Shown here piece by piece: positions 11,544 to 22,827 of a stretch of 64,000 nt of DNA. Under the pieces are notes generated by a model. The model was not told the DNA's origin. It worked only from the letters and a program-made list of their open reading frames with translations, and made no database searches. A program made the translations under genes and the position numbers. Source of the stretch: Phaseolus vulgaris. Taxonomy: Eukaryota; Streptophyta; Magnoliopsida; Fabales; Fabaceae. Position 1 is the stretch's first letter; each line of letters opens with the position of its first letter. Where the stretch lies: the NCBI RefSeq assembly GCF_000499845.2, contig NC_023758.2, positions 26,571,520 through 26,635,519 of the forward strand, read 5' to 3'.

Positions 11544-13907
11544 GAAAGATACTCTTTGAACTCACTACTCTGTAGGGTTGAACCACCCCTGAAGTGGGTG
11601 TATTTAATTTTATTACTTCTTACTGATAAAAAAAAGTCATCGTTCAATATTTTTATTTAATTTATTTTTACGAATAAAAAAGAAGCATTGCGATATATAT
11701 AGCTAGAGAGACATACGTTACCTGCACAGAAAAATGGCTTTATTAACATAAGTTATTTTTTATCGACAAGAAAATATAAATAAATATGGGCCACTTCAAG
11801 AGTGGTCCAACCCTTATACATCCTGAACAGCCAACAATTAATTCAACCTAACAAAATCGATCAATTTAAAACGTTAATTATTTATATAACACCAAAAACG
11901 AGTTACTAAAGTCATTTAATCTATATAACCTACAAACTACAATAACAGTCATGAAGGAAATAGAAATTATGTTTATTTTCTTAACAAAAAACTTCATTTT
12001 TCTATCATGGTTTGCGATAATATGCATCAATCGAATCAACTAAACTATTGGACATGCTGAAAAAAATAAGACCAAGAAAACATCTGGATAGTGATTAAAA
12101 ATAATTAAACATCTGGATAGGAAAAAAAATCGTTATAGCATAATTTAAAATTAATTAAACTCATCAAATGAAGTGTCTGAATATTTCTTTTATCCGCAAA
12201 AAATAAAATAAATTAAGATATTGTGGCGGTTATTTTCGTATAAACTGGCGTTTATAACTGCCACAATAAACGCTTGGGGCGGTTTCCCAAACCGGCATAC
12301 AACTGGCGGCAACAAAGTTTAATGTGGCGGTTTTATGCTACCTGTCACTTTAACACTATGTTTAATGTGGCAGTTTTTGTGTGTAAATAATGTCAGTTAT
12401 AACTGTCACAATTCAATTCATTGGAGAAGATTCCACGCCATTATATAGGGTATAATGTGGCGTTTTTAACTGTCAGTATTAAAATAAAATTGTAAAAATA
12501 ATACGTCGGTTTCAAATGACGTAATTTTAATTCTAAATAAATCAAAATTAACCACCGTTTTTTTATAATCTGGTTTGCACAATTAAACTAAAGATAATAT
12601 ATTTTCATAAAAAAAAATACTAATAAAATGAAATAATGTATAGAGTTATGAGCATCCATTAATTTCATTGAAAATTAAAACACACATAATATTGTTCAAA
12701 AGTTGATACATAATTGAAAATTAAAAGACATAATTATTGAAAATAATTGCCAACCAGTTTTGGCAATTCTCTTTAGCTTAGTTTACAATACGATTTCATA
12801 GCGCATCTTGTGTCACGCTGAATAACCATGTGTTGCTCTAATAAAACTAGCCATCTTCTTCTCCATCTAGAAAATTCCAAAACAATTGAACTTTCGTTCA
12901 TCACCAAGCCAAAGCCAGCAAATGTAGCAAGAAGAATCGACAAATCTGCATGCTTACCAACTTCAAGTTGTCAGAGTAATCCAATGAAATTAGTCTACAT
13001 GCTTGTTATTCTTCATGTAGGATTTAGTTTGAAACATGTTGTCCTAGATTTGTCTAAGTGCTAAAGTTGAAGTTCTTGATTTGACTATTTTCCATTTGGT
13101 TATGAAAAATTCAAGTGAATGAGATTTGGTCTCCTTCTATTACCATGACTCAAGACATGTCACAAGCTTGAGAGCTGACAATGCATAGCTGGATTTGGAA
13201 ACAACTTTTTTGCCGCAACCAATCCATCTAAACAATATTTGAACCAACCCTTTAACAACTTATTTCTAAAAAATAATGTCACCAATTTTGTTGCCCTATG
13301 AAATTTAGCAGAAAGAATTTAGGTCGTATCAAAATCTTACCAGGGACTAAAATATATGCGCAAAAAGGACCACTGAAAGAAATTGGACAGATGCATATAA
13401 CCAGATAACCTAGTACATCACTGGGAAAACAAAATTTCAGTTAGGATTTGCATATTAGTGAAACACAACCACGCGATAGCAAAAATGTCACCAATCTTAT
13501 GGTCGAACATGTAGCTTGATTAATCTTAAAAATGTCATATCTCAATATGGGGTTTATGTTTTTTTAGACTTTTAAAAAAATGAATTTTAGGCTATCAATC
13601 TCATTTTTGTCTTTTCTTTGGTCCGTAATGATTGACTTTTTGGATTGGCATATTGTCACCAATTTGCATGAAAATGGTTTATACCTATAATATATGAAAT
13701 TCTTGGTTGGTACTCCAATTGGGTGTAGGAACAATAACAAAAGACGAAAAACTAAAAAGCTGCAGAAACTTCTCAACTTTCAACGCTTTTTTACCTTAAA
13801 TTATAAGTCAAATTTGTAACATCTCGCATATTTTTTTTATGGTACCTGAATTTGAGTAAACTTTCCAATGTTAATGCTTTCTGATCAATCTTCATAGATA
13901 TTGTTAA

Positions 13908-14990
13908 TGTTCCGTCCGGTTGACTGGGACGTCTTCGTGCACGACCTCAACCGTCAGCTAGGGACTCCTTCCCACTGGTTACCTGTGGATTCCTGCAAAA
14001 AGAGGACAAAGGGGTGCCCTAGCGGCCGTTTGCACTCCGACGCTCAAGTCAGCCAGCAAGAAACACCAAAACTGTGCACCTCCGTATCTGAGCACCGCGT
14101 ATGGCACTCTGAAGGTGGTAAAAAGAACTGTGTATTGCGTGTATATTCTCGCTCTGGCAAACAACCTCTATTCCAGTCCCTTGTGCGTACCCTCACAACT
14201 TCGAGCAAGCAACTGGAGTGTATTCTGGGAAAATTTGCCAAAACCTCCAACCCCTTTCCCAACATTCTCGGCGCTATTTAAACTACCCAAGCATTTAAAG
14301 CGCCTTAAAGCGCTTTTAATCACAAATGTAACGTGCTCAATTAAGGCGTCTAATTAGAAAACGTAGCGCATTTAAGACGTTGAAACGCATGGGAGCCATT
14401 ACAGTACCTGAATTCTCGAAACGGAAACTGTATTGAATGACTTTAATTACCTGGTACCTGACTAAAGGGTGTTTCTATTCTGACCTGGCTGTCGTACACG
14501 TGGAGGGCCTCACGACGCCATGACCCCGTCTGGGGGCGTTTCTGCCCATCTGGGGACGTCTCTACGTGTGAGTCCTCCTACCTGGGAGTGCTACTGCGCA
14601 AGGGGTGACTTTTTGGGTGCCAACTCATGCCCCCAATCATCTAGTCACTCACTTTGAGAGCGTATGTGCCTTCCTCTCGTACCCTGCACCCGGCTACCCT
14701 GGACGTGACCTTCCTCTTGAGTCGTATCTGTCCCAAAGGAGTCTCTGGGGCGGCAGGGGTACTTCACGAGTCAGGCTGCCCTACACTGGTGTTGTTACTA
14801 TGGCCTTGAAGCCACCTTTCTCTTCTCTCTATCACTCTCCCGGATCATCGGGACCTGAGGCCTTCCCACGGCGTCGCTCCCTCCATGGTCTTTCCTACCC
14901 ATGGGTATCGGGGAACCACACTGTGATTGCCTCGCTTTAGTAATGTTTGATCTGGCGACGCCCTGGTTGGGCGACACCTTCACCTAGGCG
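13908..14990 (-). repeat. T3 left LTR, inverted and truncated
   Basis: Matches the reverse complement of 22828-24034 from the U5 end to the GCGACGCC repeat region and stops at CACCTAGGCG; gag sequence starts at the next base (GGGTCTGCAGGAGG). A 111-codon frame at 14605-14940, antisense to the LTR, is open here as in the other four copies. Confidence 0.88.
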
Positions 14991-17064
14991 GGGTCTGCAG
15001 GAGGATATGGCGGAGTCGAAGCTGGAACAGGAACGCATGCAGGCAGATCTCGAAGCCTCGCATGAGAGGAATGAAGAGCTCCACCGCGTAAATGAGGAGT
15101 TGCGCCGGGGTCTCAAAAATAATCGGGGGCAACGTGAACATGACGAGATGGAGAATCACTCCCCGCCAAGGGAGTTTTCCACTCCCTTCTCGCAGGAGAT
15201 TTTGGATGCAGTGATCCCGAACACATTCGCGAGGCCCAAGGTGATCTTCACCGGGATGGAGGACCCTGAGACGCACCTCGCTGCATTTCACACACAGATG
15301 GTCTTTGATGGAGATCAAGCCCAAGAGAACATGGAGGCCACTCATCAAGCTCAAGAAGAGGTGGAGGCACAAATGGAGGATGCCCATGGAGGTCAAAGTC
15401 CACCTCAAAGGATTACAAGAAGCATGTTCAAAGCCTTGGGAGCAAGAGGACATTTATTTTCTCTTTTTGTAGTGTCTTTAGTTGAAGGTGCTTAGAGGGA
15501 AACCTTAGAAACCTCTTTTGTTATAGCATCTTTTAGGTTTTAAATAGGACCTTTAGGGGGGTGTATTAGTAGATAGGTGTAGGTGTAGTTTTTGGGAGGT
15601 GTCATAGTAGAAAAAGGTCACACCTCCCATGTGACTTGTTTTTGGTGGGAATTTCAAATGAGTTTATTTGAAATTTCCCACCTATTTTTCAGCACCTTAG
15701 GCTATAAATAGAGGTGCTTCCTTTGTAAAATTCAGATTTGAATTCATCTAAAGAAACTATACTCAAAATTGGAGTGAGCATTTGGAGAGCTTTTGAGCTT
15801 CTACTCTAGTCTTATCTTGAAGGACCATGGTTTCCTCAAGTGGCGGCTTCCACACTCATCTAGGAGCATCCATACTTCTAGTGGCGTGATCATCCAACCT
15901 ATCTTCCATCTTCATGAGCATTCTCTTCTCCTTCCTTTCTTCTCTTTCAATTACTCTTGTTGTTTTGTGTTCTTGAGCATTTTTTGGTTCGGCTGTCCTT
16001 AATTTTCCAGCACCTATGTTTTGGTTTTCTAAATTCTGTTCGGTACATTTGTTTGTGGTTTAATTCTGTTCGGTCTTCTCTTTTATAATTCCTTTGTTGA
16101 TTCAATTTGACAATATTTGGTTCATCCAAATGAGTTTGGGAATTGGTACTTGTATTGGTGAGTTCTTGACTTAGAACCATGATCCAACTTCTAAGAAAGT
16201 GCCTCTATATTTTCCAGCTCAAGGTGATTCCTCAAAGTGTCAAGAATCTTGTTCTATGTGGCTATTGGAATCACATCAGTCTTGGTAGGCGGTTCTGACG
16301 CTGCCTAGTGCAAGCTCTTTATGAGCACCTTGACTGGGATGGCTATGGACTGGTTCATCAGCCTCCCGGATGGTCATATCACATCTTTCCGACAACTGTC
16401 ACGATTGTTCAGGGAGCAATACCTAGCAAACAAAGCCCCGCCGCCGGTCTCCTACGATTTGTTTGATGTGAAACAGTATCAAGGGGAGACCCTCAAGGAA
16501 TACATCAACCGCTTCGGGGCTCAGGTGGTTAAGGTTGGTACGACTGAGGAACCCATGATTGTATACGCGTTCGTGAAAGGCGTATGCCCCGGTCCTTTCT
16601 GAGAATCCATCATTCGCAACCGCCCTATGACTTTTGCAGAACTACGGCGTCGTGCGGTAGAGCATATCGCTTCTGAGGGAGAGGTGTGCGTGAAGCGCAC
16701 CAGCGTCGTACCCTCACGCCCGAGGGGACCGACGCGAGCTCAACCCGCCAGGGTCAATGAGACCACGACGGGAAGGAAGAAGCCTGAGGGGAGACGCCCC
16801 TACGAGGCCAGAAAGCCCCAGCCCCGGGGTTCAGCAAGAGGCGATCGCCCGGCCAGAGAAAGAACGAGGCCGGCGAGATACAATTTTGTGGTGGGATTGA
16901 AGGACCTGATCGTCGTGCCCAATATAGCTGAGAGATTGAGGCGACCAGCGAAGTCCGATAAGGTGTTGGGGCCTCGGAAAGACTCTTGGTGCAAGTTCCA
17001 CGAGGCTTTCGGTCACCACATTCATAACTGCCTTTCGTGGGATACTAGCTGGATGAGCTGGTGA
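14991..17064 (+). pseudogene. T3 gag remnant, split by a solo LTR
   Basis: Begins inside the N-terminal coiled coil (LQEDMAESKLEQERMQADLE); codons before this are lost at the LTR joint. The gag core follows (PETHLAAFHTQMV), is broken by the solo LTR 15306-16278, and resumes at 16284 with GGSDAA, then MDWFISLPDGHI and YLANKAPPP. Stops occur near 16307 (TAG) and 16600 (TGA). A basic Arg/Pro-rich stretch and a Tat-type Cys/His knuckle (CKFHEAFGHHIHNC, about 16990-17030) close the domain. A frame change at about 17035-17060 separates it from the pol frame. Confidence 0.85.
15306..16278 (+). mobile_element. Solo LTR of CRM-like family (973 bp), TSD GTCTT
   Basis: Starts TGATGGAGATCAAGCC, ends GGAATCACATCA; GTCTT flanks at 15301-15305 and 16279-16283, in the T3 gag. 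The first 189 bases (15307-15495) form an open frame ending with QRITRSMFKALGARG...LVEGA and a stop, thought to be the polyprotein tail. TATAAATA at 15703-15710 is the probable core promoter. Confidence 0.93.
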
Positions 17065-19205
17065 GAACCGGGTTCTTGAAGGATTATGTCACGGAATCCC
17101 CAACGACTGCCACCTTGCCACCGCCGGCAGAAGAACCCGCACACGAGACGCCGGTTCTCGGCGAGGTCCATACCATAGCCGGAGGATTTTCCGGCGGAGG
17201 TCCCACTGCCTCCCAGCGGAAGAAATACGCGAGGGGGGTTAACTCGATCGAAGAAAGACTCTCGGGTGCGCCGTGGGAGTCGGACATCGTATTCACGAGA
17301 GGGGATCTTAGAGACGTGCTGCCGCACGACAATGACCCCGTGGTCATCTCAGTTGTCACGGCGGGAAGAAAGGTGCACAGAGTACTTGTCGACCAGGGGA
17401 GTTCAGCAGACGTCATGTTCTGGTCGACATTCAATAAGTTGCGATTATCCCCCGACCTACTGAGGCCCTACACAGGGTGCTTGTATGGGTTTGCGGACAA
17501 CCAGGTGGAAGTCCGAGGCTACCTGGAATTGAGGACTACGTTCACGGACGGAGAGGCCTCGCGTACCGAAAGTATCCGGTACTTGGTCGTGAACGCCAGC
17601 TCCGCTAACAACATCTTGTTGGGCAGGCCGGCGTTGAACCGGTTGAACGCAGTGGCCTCCACACGCCACATGAAGATGAAGCTTCCAGACCTCAGTGGCA
17701 AGGTGATAGTCATCAAGTCAGATCAGGAGGAAGCAAGAAAATGCTATGAGAACAGCCTGAAAACGAAGAGAGGCGTGTTCATGGTGTACGAACGACCGTC
17801 GTGTGCAGATACGACGATGATTGAGGCGACGCCCGCTGCGCCGACGCCTAGCGAGGCCGCACCCGTGAGGGCGACGTCAGAAACAGATGCACACATGGAG
17901 AAAGACCCTGACGAGGCGGCGCCCGTCGAGGATGACAGCAGGGAACCATCAGCGGCCAACGCCATAGAGAGGGAGATTGGCGGCAAGACATTCAAGTTAG
18001 GAAGTTTGCTGAGCCCGGAAGAACAGGAAGGGGTGGCAGAAGTGATTTCGCGCCACCTGGATGCCTTCGCATGGTCCGCCTTGGACATGCCCGGTATCGA
18101 CCCTGATTTCCTATGTCACCACCTCAGCATGGACGCCACGGTCCGCCCCATGCGCCAGAGAAGGAGAAAGTTCAATGAGGAGCGACAGCAGGTGGTGAAG
18201 GACGAAACGCAAAAGCTGTTGAGTGCTGGCCACATCAGGGAGATTCAATACCCTGAGTGGTTGGCCAATGTCGTCTTGGTGAAAAAGGCGAATGGAAAGT
18301 GGAGGATGTGCGTGGACTTCACGGACTTGAATAAGGCGTGCCCAAAGGACTCGTACCCGCTGCCCAGCATTGACGCCTTGGTGGATAGTGCGTCCGGCAG
18401 CAAGGTGCTGAGTTTCCTGGACGCCTTCTCAGGGTACAACCAGATCAAGATGCACTCGAGAGATGAGAATAAAACTGCATTCATGACTGAGACTTACAAT
18501 TACTGCTATAAGGTGATGCCTTTTGGGCTGAAAAACGCGGGCGCCACATACCAAAGGTTAATGGACAAGGTCCTAGCGCCCATGCTCGGGAGGAATGTGT
18601 ACGCCTATGTAGACGACATGGTGGTGGCGTCGCAGAATAGGGCACAGCACATGGCGGACCTGGAGGAGTTGTTCGTCACAATATCCAAGTACCGCCTCAA
18701 GTTAAACCCTGAGAAGTGTGTCTTCGGGGTAGAGGCCGGTAAGTTCTTGGGTTTTATGCTCACAGAGAGGGGGATAGAAGCGAACCCCGACAAATGCGCA
18801 GCGATCATCACCATGCGAAGCCCGACGCCGGTGAAGGAAGTGCAGCAGCTGACGGGGCGAATGGCCGCACTCTCGAGGTTTGTCTCTGCCGGGGGAGAGA
18901 AGGGGCACCCATATTTCCAGTGCCTCAGGAGAAATAGTCGTTTCGCATGGACTGACGAATGCGAAGCGGCTTTCGTTAAGTTGAAGGAATACCTAGCGAT
19001 GCCACCGGTCCTCTGCAAACCGGTAACAGGCGTGCCCCTCCGGCTGTACTTCGCAGTAACGGAACAAGCCATCAGCTCGGTGCTGGTCCAGGAGCAGGAC
19101 CAGATTCAAAAGCCCATTTACTTTGTAAGCAAGGCCTTACAAGGCGCGGAAACCAGATACCAGCCGTTGGAGAAGGCGGCGCTGGCGGTGGTATTTTCAG
19201 CATGA
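17061..19205 (+). pseudogene. T3 pol remnant: protease, RT, truncated RNase H
   Basis: A continuous 714-codon frame. Protease with VLVDQGSSADV (Asp about residue 111) and LLGRPALN; a variable acidic spacer (about 245-310); RT with DFTDLNKACPKDSYPLPSID, FSGYNQIKMH and YVDDMVVAS (about 516-524), all intact; then the connection with FAWTDECEAAFVKLKEYL and the first RNase H blocks (PIYFVSKAL, ETRYQPLEKAALAVVFSA). It then stops at a TGA within a GC-rich repeat. The rest of RNase H and the whole integrase are missing, so the element cannot be autonomous although protease and RT look sound. Confidence 0.88.
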
Positions 19206-19795
19206 GACGCCCGAGGTACTGGAAAAGATAACGTCTCACGCTGGTGGTGGTAAAGATAACGCCCAAGGCGATGCCAGCATGAGACGCCCGAGGCGTCGCC
19301 TAAAAGGACGCAAAGGGTGACGCCAGCGTGAGACGTCGCGGGCGTCGCCAACCAAAATATCAGCAGGGTCGCCTCCCCGATACCCACAGGTAGGAAAGAC
19401 TGTGGAGGGAGACGAAATCGAAGAGGGCAAAGTTAGTTACTGGCATCGCCTCCCCGATACCCACAGGTAGGAAAGACTGTGGAGGGAGACAAGACCGCCA
19501 AACGCCAGCGAATCGCTGGCAGGGTGTTCCCCGATACCTATGGGAAGGAAAGACCATGGAGGGAACGACCCCCCCCCAGAGCACTCGGCGTTTTAGACAC
19601 CCAGGGACGATACGGCGCTGCTGTAGCAGGCCTCTCCTTAGGCGTGGGCGCCGGGCGTTAAGGATCAAGGTAAGGACCGTTTCGGTGTTAGAGACACCCC
19701 GTGGACGATACGGCTTCACTAGGTGAGCCTCTCCATGGGCGTGGGCATTGGCACGTGACCTTTCCCGGGCATGGGCTGATGATCGAGGGTGGCGG
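19203..19795. repeat. GC-rich minisatellite between T3 pol and antisense gene
   Basis: No gene. Holds scattered GCGTCGCC/GAGACGCC motifs and a 45-bp unit starting TCGCCTCCCCGATACCCACA at 19369-19413 and again at 19446-19490, plus a degenerate third copy near 19527. The unit resembles the LTR segment CCCCGATACCCATGGGTAGG, so it is probably LTR-derived. It fills the place of the deleted integrase. Confidence 0.75.
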
Positions 19796-19796
19796 C

Positions 19797-22080
19797 TCAG
19801 TCGTCTATCTCCAGAGGCACGACCTTTCCATCAACAATGTGGTGAGTGGAACCGCAGCTAGAAATGTCGATCCCCGGGTTCATGCAGACTGCTTGGGCCA
19901 GAGCTTCCTGGAATCCCTCCTCGAAAGTGCCCGCCATGTCCTGGATGAGGGCCTTTTTGTCCTTCTCTAGCTCCTCAATGGCGGCGTCCCCAGAAGCTAC
20001 CTGCTTCTCCAAAGCCTCCTTTTCCACACGAAGCCGACTGACCTCGACCTGTAGTTTGTCGTAGTCAACCTGGAGAAGGCCCATAGCTTTGGCCTGGGTA
20101 GCCATTTCCCCCTCCATCCGCTCCATCTCGTCCGCCTGCTCACAGCAACGGTCCTTCAAGTCCTTTTGAACTTCTGCGTCAGCTTCGACCAAGTCTTGAA
20201 GGCCCGTTAACTGAACTTGGAGGGCGACTTCCCGAGTATAAAAGTCAGCCTGGAACCCCATCGCCTCTGCCAGTTGCTTTTCAGCCTTTTCCTTAGCCTC
20301 TTGAGCCTGCTTCAGAGTGCTTTGGTAGGCCTCGTTTTGGCATTCCAGGGTTTTCTTTTCCTCCTCCAGGGCAGTTACCCTTGTTTCCAAGGCCTGGAGG
20401 GTTTGAGCCTGTAGAACAGCATTTCTGGCCTGGGCGCGCCATTCAAGGGCCACCGCCAGGAAGGCCCCCAAGTAGAAAGGCATGCCCTCCTTCCTGTCGG
20501 TGCCCTCTGGCATAGTTCCGCCACTGAAGCCCCTCATCAGATGCATGATTGGAGGAGGGATGGCGATGAGATCGGGGGCGGCAGCGACGGGAGCAGGGGA
20601 AGCAGAGACTTCTGCCGGTGGCGGAGGCGGGGCAGATTCGGCGCCTTCGCCCCCTTCCTCTTGGACGGTTGTGGGGGGAAGTGAGGTCGCACTTGGAGGA
20701 TTATCCAGGAAGGAGTTCCCTCCCTGGGGCGACACCTCTGGCAAAAGGGGAACCCGCGCAGATTTCCTCCTCTTGAAGACTAGCCCACCATCAGAGTCTT
20801 CGTCATCGGAGAGAATCTCCAACACCCTTTTCCCTTTGTCAAGGGGGGTTGGAGCTGGCGATGAGGCCACAGCTAATGGGACAGCGGCGAGGGGTGGAGG
20901 CAAGTTGGGCGTCTGAAGCAGTTGGGGGCTATGTGGAGAGGACGGAGTTGAGCCTAGGGGGGCTTCGGTGGCGATCGGTGGTGGCGGTGGCAGAGTTGGT
21001 GGGGGATCAGATCAGCAGCAGGGCGGAGGAGGCGCCCGCTTTGGCAGCACGAGCCTCCTTCATCGCTTTCGCCAGCATCATCCTTTTGGAGGCGTCCATC
21101 ACCGATCCTACATCAAAATAGACCAAGCAGCAGAAATCAAGGCCAAAGCAACTATACAAAATTACAAAGCGCATAGATGTGTGAGATGCAAGCGGCATGG
21201 CACCATGGAAAACAGGGGGAAGAGGCCGTGGGAACAAGCAACCGGTAGCAAGGTGTTCACAGCAAAAGGGATGAGGGGAGAGTCTCCTTACCAAAGTATG
21301 TTGTCAGGGCGTGAGCATTGTATTCGCTAGCAACAAGCTTCAATGTATCAAAAACGATTCCCAGCCCAGCCAAGGCTTTGCTTACCTCCCTGTCAGCAGG
21401 AGATAGCTCTTCCAGGGCTTTGGCCCTAAGCAGCTTAGGGCGCTCCGTCCAATAAAGGGGGAGCCGTCCAAGGCTGTGGGGTCGTGCTTGGCGCTGCACA
21501 CTCTAAAGAATTTCCCCTTCCAGTTTTTGTAAGAGTTTTGGAAGAGGGAGAGGAGGATTCTGCCCGCGATCCCGGAAAAGCTTACCCAGAAGCTTTTCCC
21601 CTGCTTTTTCACTTCAAAGAAATGCAGGAAAACGTCTACGGAAGGAAGGATGCCCAGGTGTCCGCAAAGAATTTGAAAACCCCTTACAAATGCCCAGCTG
21701 TTGGGGTGGAGCTGGGCGGGGGCGGTATTAATTTCGGTGAGGAGTTCTCTTTCAAAGGGGGTGAGCGGGAGACGCACTCCTACGCGTTTGAACACTGTCT
21801 GGTACATAAAGAAGAAGGGTTTCCCCTTTCTAGGTCTGTCGTCCAAACAGACAGGTTCCCCACGCCTGCCGGGACGGACGGATATGTGGGCGTCGTGAGT
21901 GCGGCAAAAAGCGTTAAAGTTGTACAAATGGGGATCCCCATGATGAGCTTTCAGGTCGTGGAAGGTAGTCAGGCTGGTACACTCGTTCAGGAGCTCGTCG
22001 GGGGCCCATGGGTAGAAGGCTTTGTAGATGGACTTGGGGGTCTTGGGGGAGGAATCAGACTCTGCATTTGTGCGCCTCAT
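19797..22080 (-). pseudogene. T3 antisense gene (Transposase_28-like plus coiled coil)
   Basis: Lies between pol and the right LTR on the opposite strand. Exon 1 (22080 to about 21292) encodes the conserved block YPWAPDELL...FFFMYQTVFKRVG...ELLTEI...LHPNSWAFV...FLHFFEVKKQ, which matches what is known as the 'putative gypsy type transposon' domain (Transposase_28). A frame change near 21455 breaks it. An intron (about 21291-21108) leads to exon 2, starting MDASKRMMLAKAMKEARAAK, broken by another frame change near 20905-21010, then a Pro-rich linker, a bipartite basic stretch (FKRRKSAR) and about 200 residues of coiled coil ending in EIDD. Function of this protein is not established; nuclear location is plausible. 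Confidence 0.75.
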
Positions 22081-22811
22081 GGTGTGAATAAATAGCTGAA
22101 GAAAGAAGAAGGAAAAAGGTTTTTAACAAAGTGATGCCAAGACAGAAAAAGGGGTGAACCCCAGGAAACACCACCCACGCGAGAAAACCCAGAAAGAAAG
22201 AGAAGGGAACAGAGAAGGAAGGAGAAGCGGAAGAACGCAGTAATACATAAATGTCAACCGTCCCAGGAAGTTCAATAAATCATGCAATGCGACGAAAGGG
22301 AAGAGTCGTGGATATGCGAAAATCATACCTTTGCTGTCAGAGTGAAGGCGGAAGAAGAGCACAGGAGGGAGAGAACAACAATTGCAGAGAAAAGGGGTTG
22401 AAGGCGATGAACAGTGCGGAGACGCAGAGGGAATGAATGTAACAGTGGGATGAGCGCGGGGTTTGGGGGTAACTTGAACGTTACATTTGCAACCCAAGAG
22501 GCGCTAACTAGGAGCCGTGAGATCGTGCCACATGTCAAAGGATCAATCGCCCAGGGGAAACGCAAGGGTCTCTAGAGGCTGGCCGTATGATGGGCTACGT
22601 GGCGCGCGATCAAGGGTGGCCCCAAAAGGTGTTATTTTCCCCGTTCCAGAGGATGTCAAATCAGTCATTAAGAGCGCTCATATGGTTCAGAGAGTGTCAC
22701 GTCAATAATTCGAGAATTGTTGAGTCAGCAGGGAGTAACACGTCATCAGGGTGGCACGTGGACGGCGTGGGCGAGGCCTTAGTCTTTACGCTGAAGACAA
22801 GTCTTCGGCTT
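22081..22811 (-). promoter_or_regulatory. Putative promoter and leader of T3 antisense gene
   Basis: Gene-free. By analogy with 25341-25905 and 52441-53112 it should hold the promoter and a 5' leader intron. On the minus strand ACGT-core motifs occur (CCACGTGCCAC near 22755, TGACGTG around 22730 and 22700). A stretch at 22313-22330 on the minus strand resembles the AAAGGTATGATTTT leader-intron donor of the other copies. Confidence 0.5.
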
Positions 22812-22827
22812 AAGACTGAGGGGCTTG
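22812..22827 (+). other. T3 polypurine tract
   Basis: AAGACTGAGGGGCTTG immediately precedes the LTR start TGTACC, as expected for the plus-strand primer of a Ty3/gypsy element. The reverse-oriented equivalents are CAAGCCCCCCAGTC at 25327 and CAAGCCCATGCC at 52425. Confidence 0.7.

Larger units (their letters stand above)
8085..13254. repeat. Host tandem unit 2, with Tat solo LTR inside
   Basis: Same order as unit 1. Its 5,170 bp equal the ordinary unit plus the 1,199-bp LTR and 5-bp target duplication. Contains DEFL copy 2 (9096-9601) and the orphan exon remnant (10205-10268). The gene-free parts 8085-9095, 9602-10339 and 11549-13254 are the same AT-rich spacer as in unit 1. Confidence 0.9.
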
